64,000 bases of DNA from Deltaproteobacteria bacterium. GTDB lineage: Bacteria; Myxococcota_A; Polyangia; Polyangiales; JADJMO01. The notes below the pieces were generated by a model, which searched no databases, had not been told where the DNA came from, and saw only the letters and a program-made list of their open reading frames with translations. The stretch covers positions 62,001 through 126,000 of the forward strand of contig JANYDK010000082.1 in the NCBI GenBank assembly GCA_025363655.1, given 5' to 3'. How positions within the stretch are numbered: the stretch's first letter is position 1; each line of letters starts with the position of its first letter. Shown here one piece after another: positions 8,573 to 16,534 of this stretch. A program made the translations under genes and the position numbers.

Positions 8573-9475
8573 ATGGACGGCGTCTCTCCGCGCTACCGCA
8601 TTCAAGCCGTCGCGGAGCGCACAGGGGTGCCGACGGCGACGCTGCGTGCATGGGAGCGTCGATACGGTGTGCCCGAGCCGGCGCGATCGGTGACTCGCTA
8701 TCGCCTCTATACCGACGACGACGTCGCGCTCATTCGCCGCATGGCTGCGCTCTGCGCCACCGGCGTGCGCCCGGCGGAGGCAGCCGTGACGCTGCGCACC
8801 GAGCGTGGGCGCGGGATGCCGACGACGAGCGAGGGGGCGACGCTTCCGCAAGACGGGCTGGTCGATCGCATCGTCCACGGTTTTCTCCGGATGGACCTCG
8901 ACGGGATTCGCGCCTCGCTCGACCTCGCGCTCTCGTCGAGCACGCCGATGCGCACCTACGATGGCGTGGTCGCGCCGGCGCTGCGCAAGGTCGGAGATTT
9001 GTGGAAGAAGGGCGCGCTCTCGATCGCCCAGGAGCACGCTGGCTCCAACGTCGTCCGCGACGTGCTCGGCGCGCTCCTTCGTCATTCGACGCCGCCGCCG
9101 CCCGCGCCGTTCGTCCTCCTCGCCTGCTTCGATCAAGAGCAGCACGACATCGGCCTCCTCGGCCTCGGGCTCCACCTGACGTCGTGGGGATATCGCGTGC
9201 TCTTCCTCGGCGCGCGGGTGCCCCCGAAGGCGATTCGCGACGCGATCGAGGTCGAGAAGCCCGCGCTGGTGGCGCTCTCGCTGGTGATCGACGAGAACCC
9301 CGAAGAGTCGAAGAAGCTCCTGGCCGCCTACGCGCGCGCTTGTGACGACGTGCCGTGGATGATCGGCGGTCCGGCGGCGGCCGACCTCGCGTCGACGGTG
9401 AAGAAGCGCGGGGGTCACCTCGCGAGCACCGACATGAACGAGCTCCGCGCGATGGTCGATCGCCTCGCGCGTTAG
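8573..9475 (+). CDS. carH: CarH/LitR-type MerR regulator with B12-binding photoreceptor domain
   Basis: 300 residues. An N-terminal MerR helix-turn-helix (YRIQAVAERTGVPTATLRAW, then RRYGVPEPARS) is followed by a cobalamin-binding region. The light-sensor motif W-x9-EH is intact (WKKGALSIAQEH, about residues 143-154), and the B12 motif EQHDIG (His about residue 190), SLV and GG near the end are present. In CarH, adenosylcobalamin makes a DNA-binding tetramer in the dark that represses carotenoid genes; light breaks the Co-C bond and releases DNA. Its place beside crtE and the rest of the cluster fits that role. The 3' end overlaps the convergent crtE stop by three bases. Confidence 0.88.
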   Translation: MDGVSPRYRIQAVAERTGVPTATLRAWERRYGVPEPARSVTRYRLYTDDDVALIRRMAALCATGVRPAEAAVTLRTERGRGMPTTSEGATLPQDGLVDRIVHGFLRMDLDGIRASLDLALSSSTPMRTYDGVVAPALRKVGDLWKKGALSIAQEHAGSNVVRDVLGALLRHSTPPPPAPFVLLACFDQEQHDIGLLGLGLHLTSWGYRVLFLGARVPPKAIRDAIEVEKPALVALSLVIDENPEESKKLLAAYARACDDVPWMIGGPAAADLASTVKKRGGHLASTDMNELRAMVDRLAR

Positions 9476-10356
9476 CGGGTCACCTCCAGCGCGCGACGGG
9501 CTCGCGCGAAAACGAACGCGACGACCTGTCGGCCTGGCGCTCCCAGCGAGTTGGCAAGTTGCCTGATCTCGTCGTGCAAGATCGTGCTGCGGGCGCGGGA
9601 GCCGTCGAGGCCGAGGATGAGCACGGCGTTCGGACGACCAAGGCTTTCGTCGACGCCGACGGGCTTGCCCGCGCTCGCTTCGTCGCCGCGGACGTCGAGG
9701 AGGTCGTCGGCGAGCTGGGCGAGGAGACCGATCTTGGTGCCGAGCTCGGACCATCGCGGATCGTCCCTGCCGGCGACGAGGGAGGCGCCACGGGCGGCGA
9801 ATCGATAGAGCGCGGCCGTCTTCGCCTCGTGGTAGCGCGAGAGCTCGGCCTCGGGCTCGAGCTCGAGCGCTTGTCCGCCGATGATTCCTCGCTCGGTTCC
9901 CACGGCCTGGCCGAGGAGCATTGCCAACGCTGCTCCGTATCCTGGTGCACTGACGGCGACTTCGAACGCCTTGGCGAGGAGCGCGTCGCCGACGAGCACC
10001 GCGGTGGCGACCCCGTACGCTGCGTGGCTGCTCGGCTTTCCCCGGCGGGTGGCGGCGTCGTCGAAGCAGGGAAGATCGTCGTGCGCGAGCGACGCGGCGT
10101 GGATCAGCTCGACGGCGATCGCCACCGGCATGGCCGCGTGAGAGCTGGCGCCACACGCGGTCGCGACCTCCAACGCGAGGAGCGCGCGCTGACGCTTTCC
10201 CCCGCGGACGGCGTCGGTCATCGCCCGATGTAGGCGACGTGGCTCCCGATCGCACGAGGGCAAGACGGCGAGGAGCGCGCGCTCGACGCTCTCCGCGTCC
10301 TTCTCCATCGGGGGCTCATCGGTGCAAAACGTGTCCAAGGTTTGGATCGATGCCAT
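9472..10356 (-). CDS. crtE: Geranylgeranyl diphosphate synthase CrtE
   Basis: 294 residues from the ATG at 10356; ATGs at 10362 and 10308 are alternatives. Polyprenyl synthetase motifs are complete: GKRQRA, LAHDDLPCFDD (first Asp-rich motif, DDx4D type), GGQALEL and LADDLLD (second Asp-rich motif). The enzyme condenses isopentenyl diphosphate onto allylic diphosphates to give GGPP for phytoene synthesis. GATAAT (reverse strand, 10366-10361) lies just upstream of the start, so a leaderless message from the divergent crtE/crtD promoter is likely. The C20 product is inferred from context rather than chain-length residues. Confidence 0.87.
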   Translation of the reverse strand: MASIQTLDTFCTDEPPMEKDAESVERALLAVLPSCDREPRRLHRAMTDAVRGGKRQRALLALEVATACGASSHAAMPVAIAVELIHAASLAHDDLPCFDDAATRRGKPSSHAAYGVATAVLVGDALLAKAFEVAVSAPGYGAALAMLLGQAVGTERGIIGGQALELEPEAELSRYHEAKTAALYRFAARGASLVAGRDDPRWSELGTKIGLLAQLADDLLDVRGDEASAGKPVGVDESLGRPNAVLILGLDGSRARSTILHDEIRQLANSLGAPGRQVVAFVFARARRALEVTR

Positions 10357-10360
10357 GCGC

Positions 10361-10431
10361 ATTATCTCGCTATTCGTCGAACACGCCTCGACGGATGCAC
10401 CATGCGTGTCTAATATATGTACATGGTTAGA
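10361..10431. promoter_or_regulatory. Divergent crtE / crtD promoter region
   Basis: Toward crtE: GATAAT (complement of 10361-10366). Toward crtD: TCGACG (10388-10393), 17 bases, TAATAT (10411-10416), with the ATG at 10423 exactly 7 bases on. TCTAA (10409-10413) and TTAGA (10427-10431) form an inverted repeat around ATGTACAT, spanning the crtD start. These are plausible sites for light-dependent control by the nearby CarH-type protein (inference). Confidence 0.5.
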
Positions 10432-11985
10432 ACGCCGAGGACAGTCGTCGTCGGGGCGGGCGTCGGTGGCCTCGCGGCGGCGCTTCGGCTCGCGGCTGCG
10501 GGCGTCGAGACGACGCTCGTCGAGCGCGCGCCCACGGTCGGCGGAAAGCTCCGCACCTTGTCCGTCGGCGACGCCCAAATCCCGGCGGGGCCGACGGTGC
10601 TGACCATGCCGTGGGCCTTCGAAGAGCTCTTCGAGGCGGCGGGCGCATCGTTCCGTGAACGCGTCCCGCTCGTGCCGCTCGATCCCATCGCCCGTCACTT
10701 CTTCGCCGACGGTTCGGTGCTCGATCTCTCCTCCGATCCCGCGCGCGCCGCGGACGACATCGGACGCTTCGCCGGGGCCTCCGAGGCCGCCGGACATCGC
10801 GCCTTCCTCGCCCACGGCAAGCGCATCTTCGACACCGTCTTCGAGCCCTATTTCCGCCGGCCCCTGCCGAAGTTGGGTGAGCTCTTCTCGCTCGCCGGGC
10901 TGAAGATGGCGAGCTCGGTCACGCGCATCGACGCCGCCCGCAGCATGTGGCGAGCTCTTCAGGATTTCTTCCGCGATCCACGGCTCCTCGCGCTCTTCGG
11001 TCGCTATGCCACCTATGTCGGCAGCTCGCCGTTCGCGGCGCCCGGCACGCTCAACCTCGTCGCCTGGGTCGAGCAGGCCTTCGGCGTGCATCGGGTCGTC
11101 GGAGGCATCGAGCACCTCGCGCGCGCGATCCATCAGCGCTTCACCGAGCTCGGCGGGCTCACCCTTCTCGACGCCGAGGTGACCGCAATCGAGCGCGTGG
11201 GGGGCGCGGTGAGCACCGTCGTCCTCGCCGATGGGCGCGTCTTGCCTGCAGATGCGGTGATCTGGAACGGCGAGGCGACGGCGCTCGAGAGGCTCGTCGA
11301 GGGCGATCGCACGCCGAGCGCGCTCCCCTCGCTCTCGGCCTTCCTCCACCTGGTGGTCGCGAAGCGCCTCGATGCGCCGCTTCTCCACCACACCGTCGTC
11401 TTCCCCGTCGACTACCGGGCCGAGCACGACGACTTGTTCACACACGCGCGTCCGCCGCGTGATCCGACGGTCTATCTCTGCGCTCCCGATCGCCTCGGTG
11501 AAATCGACGGAGCGCGAATCGCTCCCGGCCTCGCCGGCGAAGTCACCGCCGAACGGCTGTTCATGCTCACCAACGCGCCCGGCGCGCGGCCGATCGATGG
11601 GCCCGAGGAGATACGATGTCGGCAACGAATTCGGACGACGCTCGCGCGGGCGAACCTCACGATCGAGTCGATCCGCGCGGAGCGAGTGGTGACTCCGCAG
11701 GACTTCGCGGCGCGATTTCCAGGCAGCCGCGGCTCGATCTACGGCGCGGCCCAGAGCTCTCCCTTCTCCGCGCTCAGTCGACCGTCGAACGCGCACCCGC
11801 GCTGCTCCGGCCTCTTTCGGGTGGGTGGCAGCGTGCACCCGGGCGCGGGTCTACCGATGGTCACGCTCTCGGCGGCGATCGCCTGCGACGCAGCCCTGCG
11901 TCACCTCTCGCGATCGACCTCGACCTCGACCTCGCCCACGTCCCGCCGGACGACGGATACGCTTGGTGGTACCTCGACGGCGTGA
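10423..11985 (+). CDS. crtD: 1-Hydroxycarotenoid 3,4-desaturase CrtD (phytoene-desaturase family)
   Basis: 520 residues from the ATG at 10423; the track's ATG at 10417 adds two. N-terminal FAD-binding motif VVVGAGVGGLAAALRLAAAG with VERAPTVGGKLR, and the C-terminal VGGSVHPGAGLPMVTLS typical of CrtI/CrtD enzymes. I call it CrtD rather than CrtI because crtC follows directly, a second full CrtI is present at 16535, and its motifs resemble methoxyneurosporene-type desaturases. It would introduce the 3',4' double bond after C-1' hydroxylation. The last 23 residues (Ser/Thr-rich) are read over the start of crtC and look like run-through. Membrane-associated in the family. Confidence 0.8.
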   Translation: MVRTPRTVVVGAGVGGLAAALRLAAAGVETTLVERAPTVGGKLRTLSVGDAQIPAGPTVLTMPWAFEELFEAAGASFRERVPLVPLDPIARHFFADGSVLDLSSDPARAADDIGRFAGASEAAGHRAFLAHGKRIFDTVFEPYFRRPLPKLGELFSLAGLKMASSVTRIDAARSMWRALQDFFRDPRLLALFGRYATYVGSSPFAAPGTLNLVAWVEQAFGVHRVVGGIEHLARAIHQRFTELGGLTLLDAEVTAIERVGGAVSTVVLADGRVLPADAVIWNGEATALERLVEGDRTPSALPSLSAFLHLVVAKRLDAPLLHHTVVFPVDYRAEHDDLFTHARPPRDPTVYLCAPDRLGEIDGARIAPGLAGEVTAERLFMLTNAPGARPIDGPEEIRCRQRIRTTLARANLTIESIRAERVVTPQDFAARFPGSRGSIYGAAQSSPFSALSRPSNAHPRCSGLFRVGGSVHPGAGLPMVTLSAAIACDAALRHLSRSTSTSTSPTSRRTTDTLGGTSTA

Positions 11986-12902
11986 GCGACTGCGGTCGAT
12001 ACTCGATCGTCGCCATTTTCTGCGTCGGATTCGTCTTCTCTCCGAGCTACGCGGCTGCGCGCCGCCTCGGCAGGGCCGACCCGACCGCACACGTCGCCGT
12101 CAACGTCGTCGTCCACGACCGTCATCGGCGCGTCGTCTGGGCGATGAACGAACGAGGGAGTGATGCGCGACGCGCCAGTCGTCACGCGCTGACCCTCGGC
12201 CGCTCGCAGCTCTCGTGTGACGAAAAGGGGGTGAGCGTCGCCCTCGACGAGCCCGAAACCGCGTTTTTCGGTCGGAAAAAAGGGCATCTCGTGGGGACTC
12301 TTCGCCTCGACGCGGAGCAGGGCGCCGCCCCCTCGGTGAAGCTCGCCGACGGTCACGCGTGGCGCGCGTTCATCCCGTCGGGTCGCATCCGCGTCGAGCT
12401 GCCTTCGCACGGCATCTCCTTCGGCGGCGACGGCTACCTCGACGCGAACCGCGGCGTCGAGCCGCTCGAGCGCGCGTTCTCCAAGTGGTCGTGGGTGCGC
12501 CGGCGCCGTGGCGATCGCGTCGACGTGGTCTACGACGTCCATCCACGGCAGGGCGAGCGGCGCGCGTTTCTCCTCTCGGGCGACCGTCATCACGTCGCCG
12601 TCTCCGAGGTCGCGCACGTGCGCACGAGGGCGACGCAGCGCACGGGATTCGGCCTCGAAATCGATTCCCTCGAGGTCGGCGGCGCCCCCTCTTCACGTCG
12701 TCCGCCGAGCCGCATCTTCGTCGAGCCGACCGTGGTCATCGACGACACGCCCTTCTATGCCCGCTATCGAATCGCCGGCGGAGAAGGCCTCGGCGAGACG
12801 CTCGATCTCGATCGCTTCGAGAACCGATTCGTCCAACATCTGCTCGGCTATCGCATCCACCGTGAGCGTCGGCGAGCGCCGGGGAGGCTGGCCGATCGGT
12901 GA
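11883..12902 (+). CDS. crtC: Carotenoid 1,2-hydratase CrtC (start uncertain)
   Basis: The family signature begins DDGYAWWYLDGVSD, then FVGFVFSPSY-like FCVGFVFSPSYAAARR, VAVNVVVHD and WAMNERG, as in hydroxyneurosporene synthase (adds water at C-1,2 of the psi end). The frame has no ATG, GTG or TTG near the expected start: the only ATG is at 11616, which would add about 90 residues copied from the crtD frame with no family likeness. A CTG at 11883 would give 339 residues with a normal-length leader, so I use it provisionally. The gene overlaps crtD by about 100 bases. The stop overlaps the glycosyltransferase start (GTGA). Confidence 0.8.
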   Translation: MRRSPASPLAIDLDLDLAHVPPDDGYAWWYLDGVSDCGRYSIVAIFCVGFVFSPSYAAARRLGRADPTAHVAVNVVVHDRHRRVVWAMNERGSDARRASRHALTLGRSQLSCDEKGVSVALDEPETAFFGRKKGHLVGTLRLDAEQGAAPSVKLADGHAWRAFIPSGRIRVELPSHGISFGGDGYLDANRGVEPLERAFSKWSWVRRRRGDRVDVVYDVHPRQGERRAFLLSGDRHHVAVSEVAHVRTRATQRTGFGLEIDSLEVGGAPSSRRPPSRIFVEPTVVIDDTPFYARYRIAGGEGLGETLDLDRFENRFVQHLLGYRIHRERRRAPGRLADR

Positions 12903-14170
12903 CGGATGTCGTCTCCGTCGTCTCCGTCGTCTTCGCGACCTTCGCCGGAGGTTTCGCGTTGGCCGAGCTGCGAGCGCTCGGGGCGCGACGCGTGACCGAA
13001 ACGGTTCACTTCGAGGCCGATCGGCGTCGGGTGATCGTACGTCCCCTCGCAAGCGGCGCGGCACCACCGTGGCTCGCGGAAGCCCTCGCAAGCACATTTC
13101 GAGCAGCGCGCAGCGGGGACGTCGTCGTCTTCTCCGTGGCCTCGGTCGACGATCCGGCATCTTCGATCGCGCGCGTAGCCATCCGTCGTGGCCTCCGCGT
13201 CGCGCCCAGCGTCGCCGCGCACCTGGTGGTGGGAGGTCCGAGCGGTCCCAACGGCAAGGTCTGTCGCCTCGCCGAGGCGCTCCGTCGACTTCCTGACATT
13301 CTTGCCATTTCGAAAAATCCGCGAGCGCCCTTGGTCGTCATCGCCGACGACGACGTCGCCCTCCGTCGACGTCTCCTCGACGCGCTCGACGCTGCCGTGC
13401 ATGCCGAGGTCGCCGCAGCTTGGGCGGCTCCCGTGGAAGATCGACCGGGCCTCGTGAGAGCCCTCGGCGATCGCGCATCGGCTGCGATTCTCGATGGTTC
13501 AGCGCATGCGTTCCCAGCGCTCGGCGCGCTCCCGACCGGCGATGCACCAACCTTCGTCGGCAAGGCCTTCGCGATCGACGCCGATGTGCTCACCACGCTC
13601 GGCGGCTTCGATGCGCTCCGAAATCACCTCGGAGAGGACGCCGAGCTCTCGCGCCGAATCTCCGCGATGGGTCGAAAAAGTGCGCTCGTCGAGGTGCCAG
13701 CCCGATCGCTCGCGTACGGTCGGACGTTTCGCGAGGTCGTCGCACGCTACGCACGTTGGCTCGCCGTGGTGCGCGCGCAGCGTCCGCATTTGCTCGCGAG
13801 CTATCCGCTCTGCCTCGCGCCACTACCGATCGTGCTCGGTCTCGCCGCGCTCGCGCACACCAAGCCGGCCCTCGTCGCCGCCGCCCTCGCGGTGCTCCTG
13901 CGCCTCCTGCTCTCGGTGCGCCTACACGCCTACTTCGCTCGTAGGCGCACGATTTTTCGGCAATTCGTCGATCTCTTCCTCGCCGACGCGACGTTGCTGA
14001 GCGCGCTCGTCGTCACGCTCGGCACTCGTTCTCATGCTTGGCGCGGGCGCACCCTGGTCCTTCGTCGTGGAGTCATCGTCGAGTCTCCCCAGCCTCACCA
14101 GCTCGACGCCAAGTTGAGGCCCCATCGCGAGAGCTCGCGCGGTCCGAGCGCTCGCACGACCTCGCGATAG
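12899..14170 (+). CDS. GT2/GT21-type glycosyltransferase, probable carotenoid glycosyltransferase
   Basis: 423 residues from a GTG that overlaps the crtC stop. An N-terminal hydrophobic anchor (VVSVVSVVFATFAGGFALAE) is followed by a GT-A fold with VIADDDV (DxD-like), GKAFAIDADVL, GGFDALRNHLGEDAEL (ED motif) and RYARWLAVVRAQ (an RxxRW acceptor motif as in ceramide-glucosyltransferase relatives), then two or more C-terminal membrane helices. Coupling to crtC suggests it attaches a sugar to the 1'-hydroxyl, like CruC in green sulfur bacteria. The last 76 bases overlap the convergent cyclase gene tail to tail. Substrate and sugar are inferred from context only. Confidence 0.72.
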   Translation: MTDVVSVVSVVFATFAGGFALAELRALGARRVTETVHFEADRRRVIVRPLASGAAPPWLAEALASTFRAARSGDVVVFSVASVDDPASSIARVAIRRGLRVAPSVAAHLVVGGPSGPNGKVCRLAEALRRLPDILAISKNPRAPLVVIADDDVALRRRLLDALDAAVHAEVAAAWAAPVEDRPGLVRALGDRASAAILDGSAHAFPALGALPTGDAPTFVGKAFAIDADVLTTLGGFDALRNHLGEDAELSRRISAMGRKSALVEVPARSLAYGRTFREVVARYARWLAVVRAQRPHLLASYPLCLAPLPIVLGLAALAHTKPALVAAALAVLLRLLLSVRLHAYFARRRTIFRQFVDLFLADATLLSALVVTLGTRSHAWRGRTLVLRRGVIVESPQPHQLDAKLRPHRESSRGPSARTTSR

Positions 14171-15552
14171 ACGGCTGGACGTCGCAGCGAGATGCGTCCG
14201 AGGAGCCGGACGACGTCGATCGGGGCCGCTTCGTCGCGAAGAAATGCCGCGAATCGAGCCTCCCCGGACGCTGCGAGCGCTGCGAAAGCGTCGTCGAGGA
14301 GCAAGCAGACACGTCCATCGACGGCGCGTGCTCCGCGGGCGGTGAGCATGAGCGCGAGGGCGCCGAGGAGTCGCAGCATCTTCGGCTCGACGGTGGTGGC
14401 CTCCAGGGCTGCGCGGTCGAGCCGATCGTGCGCGAGGGCCAGCGACACCTTCTCGGCGATCGGTCCGAACGAGCGGAGCATCGATCCGAAGCCGCAGAAC
14501 GTCAGCGGTGAGTGTCGAGCTGCGGCATCGCCGACCAGGAGCACACGATCGTGCGGCGAAACGTGCGTGGTTCGAAGCCTCGAGTGCCCGGGAATGATGC
14601 CGAAGGTCGGTCGCAGGAGCGTTCCCACGCCGCGCTTGTAGCGAGGACGGGTGCGGAAGAATCGCTCGAAGAGTCCTCGCAGGGGCGCGTCGTCGAGCTC
14701 GTTGCGCTCGGCGTAGTGGAATAGATAGACAGTCAATGCATCCCGTTCACCACCTTCGGGGAAGCCCTCCCAGACGTGCTGACGACCCTCCTCGACACCC
14801 TCGGTGGTCGCGAGAATCTCGCCGACATGCGGCTGCCACTGGTCACGCGCTTCGCCTCGCTCGAGGCCCTCGATAGCGCCGCCGACCGTGGGACAGAACA
14901 GGTCGTGCTCGGCGAAGGGGCTGGCGACGCCGAGCGCATCGAGGAGGAGCCGCGCGCGAATCTCCTCGTGCTCGCCGCGCGCCGAACGTGCGGTGACGAC
15001 GACGCCATCCTTGGCGAGCTCGAGGCTTTCGACGGTGCGCTCCTCGAAGAGCTGGACGCCGAGTGCTTCGCAGCGAGCACGAAGCGCGCGAAGGAGGGAG
15101 GCCGCGTCGACGGAGCAGTCGAGGACGCCGCGCACCGGATAGCTACCGCCGCCATGCCAGAAGCAGACGCCTCTCTCGTAGCGCGCGAGCACGAGGGCCT
15201 CGACTTCGTCGCGTGAGAAGAGACCTTCGAGCGCCGAGAGCTCGGCCCGGCTGGCGTTCCATCCACGATGACCGACCCCGATGCGTGCGCGATCGACGAC
15301 CGCGACGCGCAGACCTCCCTTCGCGAGGGCGACGGCGTGGAGGAGAGAGAGTCCGCCGCCGGCGAGGACGACGTCGAAGTCGCTGCCTCTGCCGAGCGTG
15401 CGGCGTGAATGAACGACGCGTGGACGCGCGCGAAGGTCGGCGAAGCTCGCCTCCATCGCCGTGAGGCGCTCGAACATCGCTGCGCCCTCGGTGAGCGAAG
15501 AGAATGCCTCGGCCGTGCGAGGAAATCGCTCGCGCTCGTTCGGGGACTTCAT
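14095..15552 (-). CDS. CruA/CruP-family lycopene cyclase-like flavoprotein
   Basis: 485 residues. FAD-binding start DVVLAGGGLSLLHAVALAKG with VVDRARIG. Then GWNASRAELSALEGL, HVWEGFPEGGERDALTVYLFHYAE, PTFGIIPGHSRL and VLLVGDAAARHSPLTFCGFGSMLR. The WEAFP / YLFTY / VGDASGxQSPLSFGGFG order is that of CruA/CruP cyclases, which close a beta-ionone ring on lycopene. I see no CrtYc/CrtYd pair or CrtY in the cluster, so this is the natural cyclase. It ends the minus-strand operon and its ATG overlaps the crtB stop. Similarity to cyclases is clear, but exact specificity (gamma- versus beta-carotene) is not readable. Confidence 0.75.
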   Translation of the reverse strand: MKSPNERERFPRTAEAFSSLTEGAAMFERLTAMEASFADLRARPRVVHSRRTLGRGSDFDVVLAGGGLSLLHAVALAKGGLRVAVVDRARIGVGHRGWNASRAELSALEGLFSRDEVEALVLARYERGVCFWHGGGSYPVRGVLDCSVDAASLLRALRARCEALGVQLFEERTVESLELAKDGVVVTARSARGEHEEIRARLLLDALGVASPFAEHDLFCPTVGGAIEGLERGEARDQWQPHVGEILATTEGVEEGRQHVWEGFPEGGERDALTVYLFHYAERNELDDAPLRGLFERFFRTRPRYKRGVGTLLRPTFGIIPGHSRLRTTHVSPHDRVLLVGDAAARHSPLTFCGFGSMLRSFGPIAEKVSLALAHDRLDRAALEATTVEPKMLRLLGALALMLTARGARAVDGRVCLLLDDAFAALAASGEARFAAFLRDEAAPIDVVRLLGRISLRRPAVYREVVRALGPRELSRWGLNLASSW

Positions 15553-16526
15553 GAGGCCTTCGCGCCGACGAGCGCATCGATGAGCGGAAGGCCGGCGGCG
15601 AGGGGCGGATCGAGTGCGAGCGGCAGGCGCTGATGCGACGCGGCGAGGGCGCGACCGAGGAGGAGCACCTTGCGTCGTCGCGAGACGTGCACGCGTTTCG
15701 AGACCGATTCGTAGTGCGTGCGTCGTAGCTCGTCGCCGATCGCGCTGTAGATACGGCGTGCCGACGCGATCGCGAAACGGCACGCGCCCGGAAGCCCGGG
15801 CACACCGGTGTCGGCGCGTCGGTAGAGCACGTCGGCCTCGTCGAGCGTGCGCGCGACGACGCGACGAAGCTCGGGCGTCGCCCTCCTTGCCGCCAGCACG
15901 TCCTGCGGGCGCAGGCCCTCGTCGCGGAGCCACGTCGCCGGCAAATAGACGCGTCCGCGTGCAGCGTCCTCGCCGACGTCACGCGCGATGTTCGTCAGCT
16001 GCATCGCCACCCCGAGATCGAGCGCCCGCGCGAGGACCACGCGATCGCGTACGCCCATCAGGTGGGTCATCATCAACCCGACGGCGCCGGCGACGCGCAC
16101 CGCGTACCGTTCGAGCTCGGCCTCGTCCTGTACCTCGCGCTGGCCGAGATCTTCCTCCATCCCGTCCAGAAGCGCGTCGGGCAGTACGCGAGGCAGTCCC
16201 GTACGGGCGACGAGGCGCGCGAAGGCTCGATCGACGGGCTGCTCGCTCGGCCGATCGCGATAGACCGCGTCGAGTCGGCCCCGGAGTCCGCAAAGTCGGA
16301 CGGCGGCCGCGTCCTCGGAAGCCATCTTCGGCGAAACGAGACCGTCGCTCGGATCTGCGAGATCCACCGCGTCATCAGCGACGCGGCAGAATGCATAAAG
16401 AGTCCATGCATCTCGCCGCACGTCGGCGGGGAGGAGCCAAGAGCTCAGATAGAAGCTCTTCGACGCCCGCGCCGTGATCGCGCGGCAGGCGTCCAAGTCT
16501 CGTTCACGCGTGAGCCTCTCGGTCAT
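15549..16526 (-). CDS. crtB: Phytoene synthase CrtB
   Basis: 325 residues from the ATG at 16526; a GTG at 16538 overlaps the crtI stop (GTGA) and could be the coupled start. It joins two GGPP molecules to 15-cis-phytoene. Motifs are SKSFYLSSWLLP, the first Asp-rich motif RVADDAVD, QLTNIARDVGEDAARGRVYLP (second motif with the R-RVYLP signature), and a C-terminal SVSKRVHVSRRRK typical of CrtB. Between crtI and the cyclase in a tightly overlapping operon. Cytoplasmic, membrane-associated. Confidence 0.92.
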   Translation of the reverse strand: MTERLTRERDLDACRAITARASKSFYLSSWLLPADVRRDAWTLYAFCRVADDAVDLADPSDGLVSPKMASEDAAAVRLCGLRGRLDAVYRDRPSEQPVDRAFARLVARTGLPRVLPDALLDGMEEDLGQREVQDEAELERYAVRVAGAVGLMMTHLMGVRDRVVLARALDLGVAMQLTNIARDVGEDAARGRVYLPATWLRDEGLRPQDVLAARRATPELRRVVARTLDEADVLYRRADTGVPGLPGACRFAIASARRIYSAIGDELRRTHYESVSKRVHVSRRRKVLLLGRALAASHQRLPLALDPPLAAGLPLIDALVGAKAS

Positions 16527-16534
16527 CGGTCGCG

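Noticed and set aside
6337-9345. 1002-residue plus-strand ORF over boxC and carH
   Set aside because: It is an open shadow frame opposite and beside boxC, boxR and carH; it has no family motifs and its composition (Arg/Ala/Glu-rich) is typical of antisense frames in high-G+C DNA.
11616-11882. Long CrtC N-terminus from the ATG at 11616
   Set aside because: These 90 residues are the alternative frame of crtD and lack CrtC similarity.
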